DNA of 64,000 nt, taken from the NCBI RefSeq assembly GCF_900091315.1, contig NZ_FLSP01000007.1, positions 62,001-126,000 on the forward strand, written 5' to 3'. The notes below the pieces were generated by a model. The model did no database searches and was not told the DNA's origin. It saw nothing but the letters and a program-made list of their open reading frames with translations. A program made the position numbers and the translations under genes. Of the stretch, positions 56,922 through 64,000 are shown in pieces. The DNA comes from Streptomyces sp. DI166 (GTDB lineage: Bacteria > Actinomycetota > Actinomycetes > Streptomycetales > Streptomycetaceae). How positions within the stretch are numbered: the first letter of the stretch is position 1; every line of letters starts with the position of its first letter.

Positions 56922-57826
56922 AGCGTGCCCCTTCCGGGCTCCAGGTCGGCCACCCACAAACGCTGCAGCATGTGCCAGTCCTCCGGATGCTCGGCGATCC
57001 CCGTGGCGAAGGCGTCGGCCAGCGCCTGTGTCATGACAGACGTCTTCTCGGCCCGGGTACCTGTCTCGGGCACCTCGACCGGCGGGTGCACGCGTCCCTG
57101 CATCACCGGCGAGTCGTCGTACCAGAGCGTCACCGGCAGCAGCAGCGCGCCCGTCTGCTGGGCGAGCAGCGCCGGTCCGGCCGGCATCCGGGCGGTCTCG
57201 CCGAAGAACTTCACCTCGACGCCCGAGGCGGACAGATCGCGGTCGGCGACCAGGCAGACCAGCCCGCCGTCGCGCAGCCGCCGGGCCAGCGTGCCGAAGG
57301 CGGAGCCGCCGCTGTGCGGCAGCACCTCCATGCCGAGCCCCTCGCGGTAGGCGACGAACCGGTCGTAGAGGCTCTCCGGCTTCAGCCGCTCGGCGACCGT
57401 CGTGAACGGCGTCTCCAGCTTGGTGGTCACCCAGGCGCCCGCCAGGTCCCAGTTGCCCAGGTGCGGCAGGGCGAGGATGACGCCCTTGCCCGACGCGAGG
57501 CCCTCGGTGAGGTAGTGCACGTCCTTGGGCGCGAAACCACCCTTCACGCGCTCGGCGCTCCACGCGGGCAGCCGGAAGGACTCCATCCAGTAGCGCAGGT
57601 AGGAGCGCATCCCCGCGCGGGACAGCTCCGCCAGCCGCTCGGGGCCCGCGTCGGGCACCACGCGCGCGTAGTTGCTCTCCAGCCGCTGCACGCCCTTGCC
57701 GCGCCGCTTCCATACGGTGTCCGCGATGGTCCGGCCGAGCCGTACCGCGACCGGCTCGGGGAGCTTCTTGACCGTGCTCCAGCCCAGGCCGTACAGCGCG
57801 TCCGTCAGCCGCTCCTGGGCGCTCAT
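56918..57826 (-). CDS. Phosphatidylinositol mannoside acyltransferase (LpxL/HtrB-like)
   Basis: Acylates a mannose of phosphatidylinositol mannoside (PatA-type role known in mycobacteria). 302 residues from the ATG at 57826. The catalytic HX4D is H122-LGNW-D127 in LALPHLGNWDLAG. RRLRDGGLVCLVADRDLSASGVEVKFFG and MPAGPALLAQQTGALLLPVT complete the lysophospholipid-acyltransferase-like fold. Start overlaps the pgsA stop and stop overlaps the pimA start (ATGA and GTGA), so the three are translationally linked. Confidence 0.93.
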   Translation of the reverse strand: MSAQERLTDALYGLGWSTVKKLPEPVAVRLGRTIADTVWKRRGKGVQRLESNYARVVPDAGPERLAELSRAGMRSYLRYWMESFRLPAWSAERVKGGFAPKDVHYLTEGLASGKGVILALPHLGNWDLAGAWVTTKLETPFTTVAERLKPESLYDRFVAYREGLGMEVLPHSGGSAFGTLARRLRDGGLVCLVADRDLSASGVEVKFFGETARMPAGPALLAQQTGALLLPVTLWYDDSPVMQGRVHPPVEVPETGTRAEKTSVMTQALADAFATGIAEHPEDWHMLQRLWVADLEPGRGTL

Positions 57827-58518
57827 TTCGCGGCCTCGCTCCCCTGCGGGGAGTTCTCCGGGGTCTCCGCGTTCTCCACGGCCGTGGCCGCGTCCGCCTC
57901 GGCGGCCTCCCGGCGCACCGTGACGACCCGCTGGATCAGCGTGACCAGGCTGCCCACGGCCACGATCCACAGCGCGACCGGCAGCAGGTACTGGATACCG
58001 GGCACCCCGAACTTGTGCAGACCCGCGAAACCGGCCGCCACCAGGGAGATCACCAGCCGCTCGGCCCGCTCCACCAGGCCGTTCACGGCGACCGGCAGAC
58101 CGATCGACTCGCCCCGCGCCTTGGTGTACGACACCACCTGGCCGCTCGCCAGGCAGAAGATGGAGACCGCGCACAGCACGAGGTCGTCGCCGCCCCCGGC
58201 GTACCAGAGGGCGAAGCCGCCGAAGATCGCGCCGTCGGCGACCCGGTCGAGCGTGGAGTCCAGGAAGGCGCCCCAACGGCTGGAGCGGCCCAGCTGGCGG
58301 GCCATGTTGCCGTCGACGAGGTCGGAGAACACGAACAGCGTGATCACGACCGTGCCCCAGAAGAACTCGCCCTGCGGATAGAACACCAGTGCGCCCGCCA
58401 CCACACCGGCGGTGCCGATCAGCGTCACCGTGTCGGGGCTGACCCCCCGCCGGATCAGAAACGCGGCGAACGGTGTGAGGACACGCGTGAAGAATGCACG
58501 CGCGTACTTGTTCAGCAT
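57823..58518 (-). CDS. pgsA: CDP-alcohol phosphatidyltransferase, probable phosphatidylinositol phosphate synthase
   Basis: Makes phosphatidylinositol (phosphate) from CDP-diacylglycerol and inositol (phosphate), the PgsA1 role of mycobacteria. 231 residues from the ATG at 58518, which has GGGAAGGCC directly before it; a GTG at 58584 would add 22 residues. The signature DX2DGX2ARX8GX3DX3D is perfect: D66, D69, G70, A73, R74, G83, D87 and D91. Five to six membrane helices follow. A Glu/Ala-rich tail ends the protein. It heads pgsA-acyltransferase-pimA. Confidence 0.92.
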   Translation of the reverse strand: MLNKYARAFFTRVLTPFAAFLIRRGVSPDTVTLIGTAGVVAGALVFYPQGEFFWGTVVITLFVFSDLVDGNMARQLGRSSRWGAFLDSTLDRVADGAIFGGFALWYAGGGDDLVLCAVSIFCLASGQVVSYTKARGESIGLPVAVNGLVERAERLVISLVAAGFAGLHKFGVPGIQYLLPVALWIVAVGSLVTLIQRVVTVRREAAEADAATAVENAETPENSPQGSEAAK

Positions 58519-58780
58519 GGCCTTCCCGAGGTTCGGTGTGGCCGCGCGGCCCCTGCTGGCCACCGGCTGGCCCATCGTAGCCACGCCCGCGCGCGGGCGG
58601 CGTACGGGCGCCGGATCACGCCATCCGCGCGGGCGGCGGGCGCGATCACGTCCGTCGTATGGACGCGCCCCGACCGGAGTGGAAAGCTCGAAGAACCGCG
58701 GGCGTCACCGGAGCCGCCACCGCACGCGGGTCCGCATGTCCGCGCCCACAGTGACCTCACCGTGCACGGGAGGCAGGACC

Positions 58781-60979
58781 ATGGGCGACAAGGCGAACGC
58801 ACACCCCGGAGCCGCCGGCAGGGCTACGGCGGCCGACCACCCCGCGTCCGTACGGAATGTGGTGCTGGTCGGCCACTCCGGATCGGGCAAGACGACATTG
58901 GTGGAGGCTCTCGCCCTCACCGCACAGGCGGTGAACCGGGCGGGACGCGTGGAGGACGGCACCACCGTCTCCGACTACGACGACATCGAACACCGGCAGC
59001 AACGCTCGGTACAGCTCTCCCTGGTGCCCGTCGAATGGGACGGCATCAAGATCAACCTTCTGGACACCCCCGGATACGCCGACTTCGTCGGGGAACTCAG
59101 GGCCGGTCTGCGAGCGGCGGACGCGGCCCTTTTCGTTGTCTCCGCCTCCGACGGCGTGGACGGCTCGACCCGCATGGTGTGGGAGGAGTGCGCGGCCGTC
59201 GGCATGCCGCGCGCCATCGTGGTCACCCACCTGGAGTCCGCCCGCGCGGACTACGAGGAGATGACCCGGATCTGCGCCGAGGCCTTCGGCGCCGACGACC
59301 CCGACGCCGTGCTCCCGCTCTACCTGCCCCTGCACGGCCCGCAGGCACCGGACGGGCACGCGCCCGTGACCGGACTGATCGGCCTGCTGACGCAGAAGCT
59401 GTTCGACTACTCCTCCGGCGAGCGCAAGGAGTCCGAACCGGGCGAGGACCAGCTGCCGCAGATCGAGGAGGCCCGCAACCGGCTCATCGAGGGGATCATC
59501 TCCGAGAGCGAGGACGAGACCCTCATGGACCGCTACCTCGGCGGCGAGAAGATCGACATCAAGACCCTGATCGAGGACCTGGAACGCGCCGTCGCACGCG
59601 GCGTCTTCTACCCCGTCATCGCCGCCGCCCCCGCGGCCGAGGGCGCCCGCCAGGGCCTCGGCACCGTCGAACTCCTGGAGCTCATCACCGGCGGCTTCCC
59701 GACCCCCCTGGAGCGCGAGGCGCCCCGCGTCACCACGATCGACGGCAAACCCCGCGAACTGAAGGCCTGCGACCCCGACGGCCCCCTGGTCGCCGAGGTC
59801 GTGAAAACCGCCTCCGACCCCTACGTCGGCCGGATCTCGCTGGTACGCGTCTTCTCCGGCACCCTGCGCCCCGACGAGACCGTCCACGTCTCCGGACACG
59901 GCCTCGCCGACCGCGGCCACGAGGACCACGACGTCGACGAACGCATCGGCGCGCTGTCCAGGCCCTTCGGCAAGCAGCAGCGCACCCTGAGCCACTGCAT
60001 CGCCGGGGACATGGCCTGCGTGGCCAAGCTCGGCCGCGCCGAGACCGGCGACACGCTCTCCGCCAAGGACAACCCACTGCTGATGGAACCGTGGGAGATG
60101 CCCGACCCGCTGCTGCCGCTGGCCATCCAGGCGCACAGCAAGGCCGACGAGGACAAGCTCTCCCAGGGCCTGTCCCGGCTGGTCGCCGAGGACCCCACCA
60201 TGCGCCTGGAACAGAACCAGGACACCCACCAGGTCGTCCTGTGGTGCCTGGGCGAGGCCCACGCCGACGTCGCCCTGGAACGGCTGCGCAGCCGCTACGG
60301 CGTCCAGGTCGACGTCGTACCGCACCGGGTCGCCCTGCGCGAGACCTTCGCCGACAAGTCCGCCGGGCGCGGACGCCATGTGAAGCAGTCCGGCGGGCAC
60401 GGGCAGTACGCCATCTGCGAGATCGAGGTCGAGCCGCTGCCCGGAGGCTCGGGCATCGAGTTCGTGGACAAGGTGGTCGGCGGCGCGGTGCCCCGCCAGT
60501 TCATCCCCTCGGTGGAGAAGGGCGTACGCGCCCAGGCGGCCAAGGGAGTCGCCGCCGGACACCCGCTCATCGACGTCCGGGTCACCCTCCTCGACGGCAA
60601 GGCACACTCGGTGGACTCCTCCGACGCCGCCTTCCAGACCGCGGGCGCCCTGGCCCTGCGGGAGGCCGCCGCCGACGCCAGGATCCACCTGCTGGAGCCG
60701 GTGGCCGAGGTGACCGTACTGGTCGGCGACGAGTACGTGGGCGCCGTCATGAGCGACCTGTCCGGACGCCGGGGCCGCGTGCTCGGCACCGAACAGACCC
60801 CCGGCGGACGCACGTTGATCCGCGCCGAGGTACCGGAGATCGAGATCGGCCGGTACGCGGTCGACCTGCGCTCCCTGTCGCACGGCACCGCACGGTTCAG
60901 CCGCACCTACGCGCGGCACGAGCCGATGCCGCAGCAGGTCGCCGACCGGATCCGTGAAGAGACGCGGGATTCCGCGTAG
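58781..60979 (+). CDS. Elongation factor G-like protein (EF-G2 type)
   Basis: 732 residues from the ATG at 58781, preceded by GGGAGGCAGGACC. Five EF-G domains are visible: a GTPase with P-loop GHSGSGKT (31-38) and DTPGYADF (95-102), then domains II-V with GRISLVRVFSGTLRPDE, VPHRVALRETFADKS and VMSDLSGRRGRVLGTEQ. The G4 motif NKxD, which reads guanine, is THLE (149-152) instead. It belongs to the second EF-G family of actinobacteria (fusA2-like), which in Mycobacterium smegmatis binds nucleotides but did not support normal translocation. Divergent from pgsA. Confidence 0.9.
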   Translation: MGDKANAHPGAAGRATAADHPASVRNVVLVGHSGSGKTTLVEALALTAQAVNRAGRVEDGTTVSDYDDIEHRQQRSVQLSLVPVEWDGIKINLLDTPGYADFVGELRAGLRAADAALFVVSASDGVDGSTRMVWEECAAVGMPRAIVVTHLESARADYEEMTRICAEAFGADDPDAVLPLYLPLHGPQAPDGHAPVTGLIGLLTQKLFDYSSGERKESEPGEDQLPQIEEARNRLIEGIISESEDETLMDRYLGGEKIDIKTLIEDLERAVARGVFYPVIAAAPAAEGARQGLGTVELLELITGGFPTPLEREAPRVTTIDGKPRELKACDPDGPLVAEVVKTASDPYVGRISLVRVFSGTLRPDETVHVSGHGLADRGHEDHDVDERIGALSRPFGKQQRTLSHCIAGDMACVAKLGRAETGDTLSAKDNPLLMEPWEMPDPLLPLAIQAHSKADEDKLSQGLSRLVAEDPTMRLEQNQDTHQVVLWCLGEAHADVALERLRSRYGVQVDVVPHRVALRETFADKSAGRGRHVKQSGGHGQYAICEIEVEPLPGGSGIEFVDKVVGGAVPRQFIPSVEKGVRAQAAKGVAAGHPLIDVRVTLLDGKAHSVDSSDAAFQTAGALALREAAADARIHLLEPVAEVTVLVGDEYVGAVMSDLSGRRGRVLGTEQTPGGRTLIRAEVPEIEIGRYAVDLRSLSHGTARFSRTYARHEPMPQQVADRIREETRDSA

Positions 60980-60998
60980 TTGGCGCCGGGCACACCCT

Positions 60999-61023
60999 GG
61001 GTGGGGCCGAACGCGCCCCACCC
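60999..61023 (+). terminator. Terminator after the EF-G2 gene
   Basis: GGGTGGGGC (60999-61007) pairs with GCCCCACCC (61015-61023), 9 base pairs with a 7-base loop, 20 bases after the stop. Confidence 0.65.
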
Positions 61024-61053
61024 GAAAGGCCTTTGTGGAACGCTCCCCTCCGC

Positions 61054-61083
61054 GTCGGCGGGCGGCTTCGGCCGTCCGCCGAC
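61054..61083 (+). terminator. Second stem-loop with UUCG tetraloop
   Basis: GTCGGCGGGCGGC (61054-61066) pairs with GCCGTCCGCCGAC (61071-61083), 13 pairs including one G-U, closed by the very stable TTCG loop. It lies 104 bases before the next start, so it may be a second EF-G2 terminator or a leader element of the next gene. Confidence 0.55.
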
Positions 61084-61187
61084 GAACGTCGGTGGCTGCG
61101 GATACGCTGATGACCTGATCAACAGGTGTGCCGGGCAAGGAAGTCGGGAAGGCCGCAGAACGACAGTGAGCGGCGAGGGGGGCGGGA

Positions 61188-62843
61188 ATGACCGTTGACA
61201 GCGGTTACGGGGACATCTTCGGTCCCCAGGTGCCGCGCACCGGGGACGAAGGACACACCGCGACGTTCGCACTGGCGTCGGCGGCCTACCGGGACAGCGA
61301 CGTCGAGAAGATCCTCGACGCCAACAGCGAATGGCACCAGTCGAAGGTCAACGAGGGCAAACTCAAACTCTTCAAACCGAACCTGGGCGAGGCGTTCTCC
61401 CGCGCGATCATCAACCGCATGATCGGCCCCGGCCGCGCCGCCCTCATCCAGTCCTTCGGCGCCGAACCCTCCGTCGTCGTCGAGCACTGCCTCGCGGCCA
61501 ACAACATCCGCCGGGAACGCGACAACCGCCTGACCCTCGTCATGGTCCTGTGCGGCGTCATCTTCCTGCCCGGCCTGCTCGCCTGGCTGCTCGTCTTCCA
61601 ACTGCGCAGCACCATGGCCAAGCGCGACGACAAACGCGCCGGCACCCTCGCCACCGCCCTCCTCGTCGCGGTCGGCGCCCTCGCCGTGATCTTCGTGATC
61701 CGCATGCCGTTCACCGGCTTCTGGGGCTGGTACGCGCGCGCCGCCGTCGTCATGCCCGTCGTCGGCTGGTACCTCGCCAAGCAGATCTGCGAACGCACCG
61801 CCAAGGACCTGCGCGCCCGCTGGGACAGCCTGCTGTCCGGCAGCAGCGTCGGCGCCAAGGTCCCCGAGGCCGTGCCGTCCAGCCCCAACGAGACCGCCGC
61901 CGAGCAGCTGCGCCAGTCCCTCGCCAAACTCAGCGCCGAACAGCAGTCCAACTCCGTCTTCTACGCCGGACCCAAGGGCATCCTCGGCATGGGCACCCGC
62001 TGGGGCGCCTGGCAGCTCGCCGAGGACCTCGTCCCGGCCGACCCGAGCCGCGAGATCCACCCCTTCCGCAGCTGGGACGTCATCAGGTCCATTCACGACC
62101 AGCTCAAGATGCTCACCCGCGGCCCGCTCAACACCGGAGGCTTCCCCACCCCGTCGATACGGCACTGGATCGTCACCCCGATCGGCGAGAACGCCGGCTC
62201 GGTCTCCCGGCCGGGCGGCACCGACGTGGAGGCCTACCAGGTCAAACCGCACGCCATACAGGAGATCTGCAACAAGCAGCAGTTCGGCGCCGGAGACCGC
62301 CACTACCTGGGCGTCCAGTGGACCCTGTGGGACGGCCAGCTCGTCATCACCATGCTGATCACCGTCACCGTGCTCCACGAGACCCTGCGCATCGAGGTCA
62401 CCGGACACGCGCTCGGCCCGGTGCACTCCCTGTTCACCACCAAGTCCGAGGCCCCCACCAAGTCCGTCCAGAAGTCCCTCAAGCCCTGGGAGACCCGCAC
62501 GATCAAGCTGCCGCTGGTCACCGCCGACGAAGTCGTCCGGCTCGCCGCCCGCGCGCCCATCAGCTGGTACCCGCCACTGCTCACCTGGCTCGGCGGCTCC
62601 CTCACCCTCCCCGAGCCCTTCGGACTCCGCCACGCCTGGGCCGACAAGCCCTGGCGGCACCGCTTCATGGCCGACGACGCCCTGCGCGCCGCCACCCCCG
62701 TCCTGCGCGTGGTGCACGCCGCCGCGATCAAGGTGCTGGAGGAGAACGGCGTGGACACCGAGAAGTTCGGCGCCCGCTCCGCCTTCCTCAGCGGAGCCGT
62801 CCAGGACCCGTCACCCAAGAAGGCCGACGTGTACGACGCCTGA
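61188..62843 (+). CDS. Three-helix membrane protein with large soluble domain, unknown
   Basis: 551 residues from the ATG at 61188. A helical N-terminal domain (about 1-110; FALASAAYRDSDVEKILDAN, RERDNRLTL) is followed by three membrane helices (about 115-139, 151-172, 177-199) and a large soluble part of about 350 residues. That part includes PSSPNETAAEQLRQSLAKLS, a conserved-looking YAGPKGILGMGTRWGAWQLAEDLV, DVEAYQVKPHAIQEI and GQLVITMLITVTVLHETLRIEVT. No catalytic motif is recognised. I recall similar hypothetical proteins in streptomycetes at this place. It is converging with the HIT gene. Confidence 0.85.
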   Translation: MTVDSGYGDIFGPQVPRTGDEGHTATFALASAAYRDSDVEKILDANSEWHQSKVNEGKLKLFKPNLGEAFSRAIINRMIGPGRAALIQSFGAEPSVVVEHCLAANNIRRERDNRLTLVMVLCGVIFLPGLLAWLLVFQLRSTMAKRDDKRAGTLATALLVAVGALAVIFVIRMPFTGFWGWYARAAVVMPVVGWYLAKQICERTAKDLRARWDSLLSGSSVGAKVPEAVPSSPNETAAEQLRQSLAKLSAEQQSNSVFYAGPKGILGMGTRWGAWQLAEDLVPADPSREIHPFRSWDVIRSIHDQLKMLTRGPLNTGGFPTPSIRHWIVTPIGENAGSVSRPGGTDVEAYQVKPHAIQEICNKQQFGAGDRHYLGVQWTLWDGQLVITMLITVTVLHETLRIEVTGHALGPVHSLFTTKSEAPTKSVQKSLKPWETRTIKLPLVTADEVVRLAARAPISWYPPLLTWLGGSLTLPEPFGLRHAWADKPWRHRFMADDALRAATPVLRVVHAAAIKVLEENGVDTEKFGARSAFLSGAVQDPSPKKADVYDA

Positions 62844-62858
62844 CCCCCGACAACACAA

Positions 62859-62899
62859 CCGCGGCCGTACCCCCGGAAACCCCAGGAGTACGGCCGCGG
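62859..62899. terminator. Bidirectional stem-loop between convergent genes
   Basis: CCGCGGCCGTAC (62859-62870) pairs with GTACGGCCGCGG (62888-62899), 12 base pairs with a 17-base loop. It lies between the stops of the membrane protein (62843) and the HIT gene (62908). Confidence 0.7.
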
Positions 62900-62907
62900 C
62901 GTACGTC

Positions 62908-63456
62908 TCAGGCCGTCGGCCAGACCTCCGCCAGCATCTTACGGGTGTCCGCCAGCAACTGCGGCAGCACCCGCGTGTGCCCCACCACCGGCATGAAGTT
63001 CGTGTCGCCGCCCCACCGCGGCACGATGTGCTGGTGCAGATGGGCCGCGATACCCGCACCGGCCACCGTGCCCTGGTTCATCCCGATGTTGAACCCGTGC
63101 GCCCCCGACGCCGCGCGCAGCGCCGTCATCGCCTGCTTCGTCAGCGCCGCCAGTTCGACCGTCTCCGGCTCGGTCAGATCCGTGTAGTCGGCGACATGAC
63201 GGTAGGGCACCACCATGAGGTGGCCACCGTTGTACGGGTACAGGTTCAGCACCGCGTACACCTGTTCGCCGCGCTTGACGACCAGCCCGTCCTCGTCGGA
63301 CTTGGCCGGGATCGAGCAGAAGGGACAGCCGTCGTCGGCTCCGGGACCGGTCGGCTTGTTCTCACCCTGGATGTACGCCATCCGATGGGGCGTCCACAGG
63401 CGCTGGAACGCGTCCTGGATCCCCACTCCCCACTGCTGCTCCGGCTCACTCGTCAT
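62908..63456 (-). CDS. HIT-family hydrolase/phosphorylase (diadenosine tetraphosphate phosphorylase-like)
   Basis: 182 residues from the ATG at 63456. The HIT triad is H139, H141 and H143 in HLHQHIVPRW. NLYPYNGGHLMVVPYRHV (71-88) is typical, and CPFCSIP (44-50) may bind zinc. The mycobacterial counterpart beside pgsA1 and thrS is known as an Ap4A phosphorylase, so a similar dinucleoside polyphosphate role is likely here. Confidence 0.93.
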   Translation of the reverse strand: MTSEPEQQWGVGIQDAFQRLWTPHRMAYIQGENKPTGPGADDGCPFCSIPAKSDEDGLVVKRGEQVYAVLNLYPYNGGHLMVVPYRHVADYTDLTEPETVELAALTKQAMTALRAASGAHGFNIGMNQGTVAGAGIAAHLHQHIVPRWGGDTNFMPVVGHTRVLPQLLADTRKMLAEVWPTA

Positions 63457-63534
63457 GCGTGCAGCATATGGCGTCGTCCCTCCACGGGGTGCCGCCGGGG
63501 CGCGGCTCGGGCCGCCCCGGGACAAGCTGGGCAA

Positions 63535-64000
63535 GTGGAGGACGACAGCCGCAAGGCCCGCTGGGAACGCCAGTCCGAGGTACCCCTCGCCCTGGCCTCC
63601 GCCGCCTACCTCTGTGCCTACGCGGTCCGCGTCCTCGTCCACGGCCTGAGCGACGGGTGGCGCGCGTTCTGCCTCGTCCTGACCCTCATGGCCTGGTCGG
63701 TGTTCGCCGCCGACTACGCGGTCCGCTGGCGACTGAGCGGCAAAAGGCTCCTGCGCTTCGTCCGCACCCACCTGCTCGACACCGTCGTCCTGCTGCTCCC
63801 GCTCCTGCGGCCGTTGCGCGTCGTCAACATCTACGAGACCAGACGGCGCCACCACGGGGAGCCCCGGCTCCCCATCTACGGACGGGTCATCGTCTACGCC
63901 GGTCTCTCCACCACCCTGCTCGGCTTCACCGGCGCCCTCGCCGTCTACTCCTTCGAGTACGACGCCCCCGGTGCGACCATGCGGACATTCGGCGACGCCG
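63535..64000 (+). CDS. Potassium-channel-like membrane protein, N-terminal part (cut by window edge)
   Basis: 155 codons from the GTG at 63535, with no stop before the window ends. Four hydrophobic stretches are visible (about 18-36, 45-62, 82-98 and 117-140) with a KRLLRFVRTHLLDTVVLLLPLLRPLRVV linker of the kind seen before the pore in voltage-gated-like two- and six-helix channels. It ends just before where the selectivity filter would be, so the filter cannot be checked. The start is weakly supported by a poor ribosome binding site. Divergent from the HIT gene. Confidence 0.65.
   Translation, partial: MEDDSRKARWERQSEVPLALASAAYLCAYAVRVLVHGLSDGWRAFCLVLTLMAWSVFAADYAVRWRLSGKRLLRFVRTHLLDTVVLLLPLLRPLRVVNIYETRRRHHGEPRLPIYGRVIVYAGLSTTLLGFTGALAVYSFEYDAPGATMRTFGDA

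Overview
The window is a stretch of Streptomyces chromosome. The evidence is very high GC, frequent GTG and TTG starts, a complete bldD gene whose c-di-GMP signature matches the known one, the actinobacterial nucleoid protein sIHF, a bifunctional rel/spo gene and a gene order that I recall as the conserved core of streptomycete chromosomes. Part of that order is also shared with Mycobacterium (hisS, MBL hydrolase, cyclophilin, relA, apt, secF, secD, yajC, ruvBAC, then pdxST/YebC and pimA, acyltransferase, pgsA, HIT). I see no transposase, integrase, phage gene, CRISPR array, rRNA or tRNA. Most genes are on the minus strand. The species cannot be named from this sequence.

Layout. 1-8.6 kb: rsmB (cut by the edge), fmt, a divergent small HTH protein, a repeat-rich gap, priA, metK, coaBC, rpoZ, gmk and sIHF (initiation, replication restart, SAM, CoA, transcription and nucleoid functions). 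8.8-18.8 kb: the complete UMP pathway pyrR-pyrB-pyrC-(membrane protein)-carA-carB-pyrD-pyrF, with several start/stop overlaps and a probable PyrR-binding leader. 18.9-19.6 kb: bldD, divergent from pyrR, with a perfect BldD box over its own promoter. 19.7-27.1 kb: aroC-aroK-aroB, a P-loop protein, an aberrant M24 peptidase, efp and nusB, preceded by aroE and a small membrane protein. 27.1-32.9 kb: mltG, ruvX, alaS and two small envelope-type proteins. 33.0-35.2 kb: an orphan NB-ARC/TPR regulator on the plus strand. 35.2-40.5 kb: rpsD with a long structured leader, rarA, a VKOR-type oxidase, hisS and an MBL hydrolase. 40.7-42.9 kb, plus strand: an extracytoplasmic cyclophilin and a DUF349 protein. 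42.9-54.7 kb: relA, apt, secF, secD, yajC, ruvB, ruvA, ruvC, YebC, pdxT and pdxS. 55.2-58.5 kb: a LemA-like protein and the phosphatidylinositol mannoside genes pimA-acyltransferase-pgsA. 58.8-64.0 kb: an EF-G2 GTPase and an unknown three-helix membrane protein (plus strand), a HIT phosphorylase (minus) and the start of a potassium-channel-like gene (plus).

How the genes work together. The window is almost entirely growth and housekeeping functions: nucleotide supply (pyr, gmk, apt), aromatic amino acid precursors (aro), vitamins and cofactors (coaBC, pdxST, metK), translation (fmt, efp, alaS, hisS, rpsD, EF-G2), stringent response (relA next to apt), Holliday junction processing (ruvABC, ruvX, rarA, priA) and protein export (secDF-yajC). 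Growth is tied to development through bldD, sIHF, relA and rpoZ. Regulation visible in the DNA includes the BldD autoregulatory site, the PyrR leader overlapping the pyrR ribosome binding site, the folded rpsD leader and many GC-rich stem-loop terminators.

I did not find a clearly new multi-gene system. The best candidates for undescribed biology are uncharacterised proteins embedded in, or translationally coupled to, core operons, core proteins that have lost expected catalytic residues (the M24 peptidase, PriA, EF-G2), and the untested RNA leaders.
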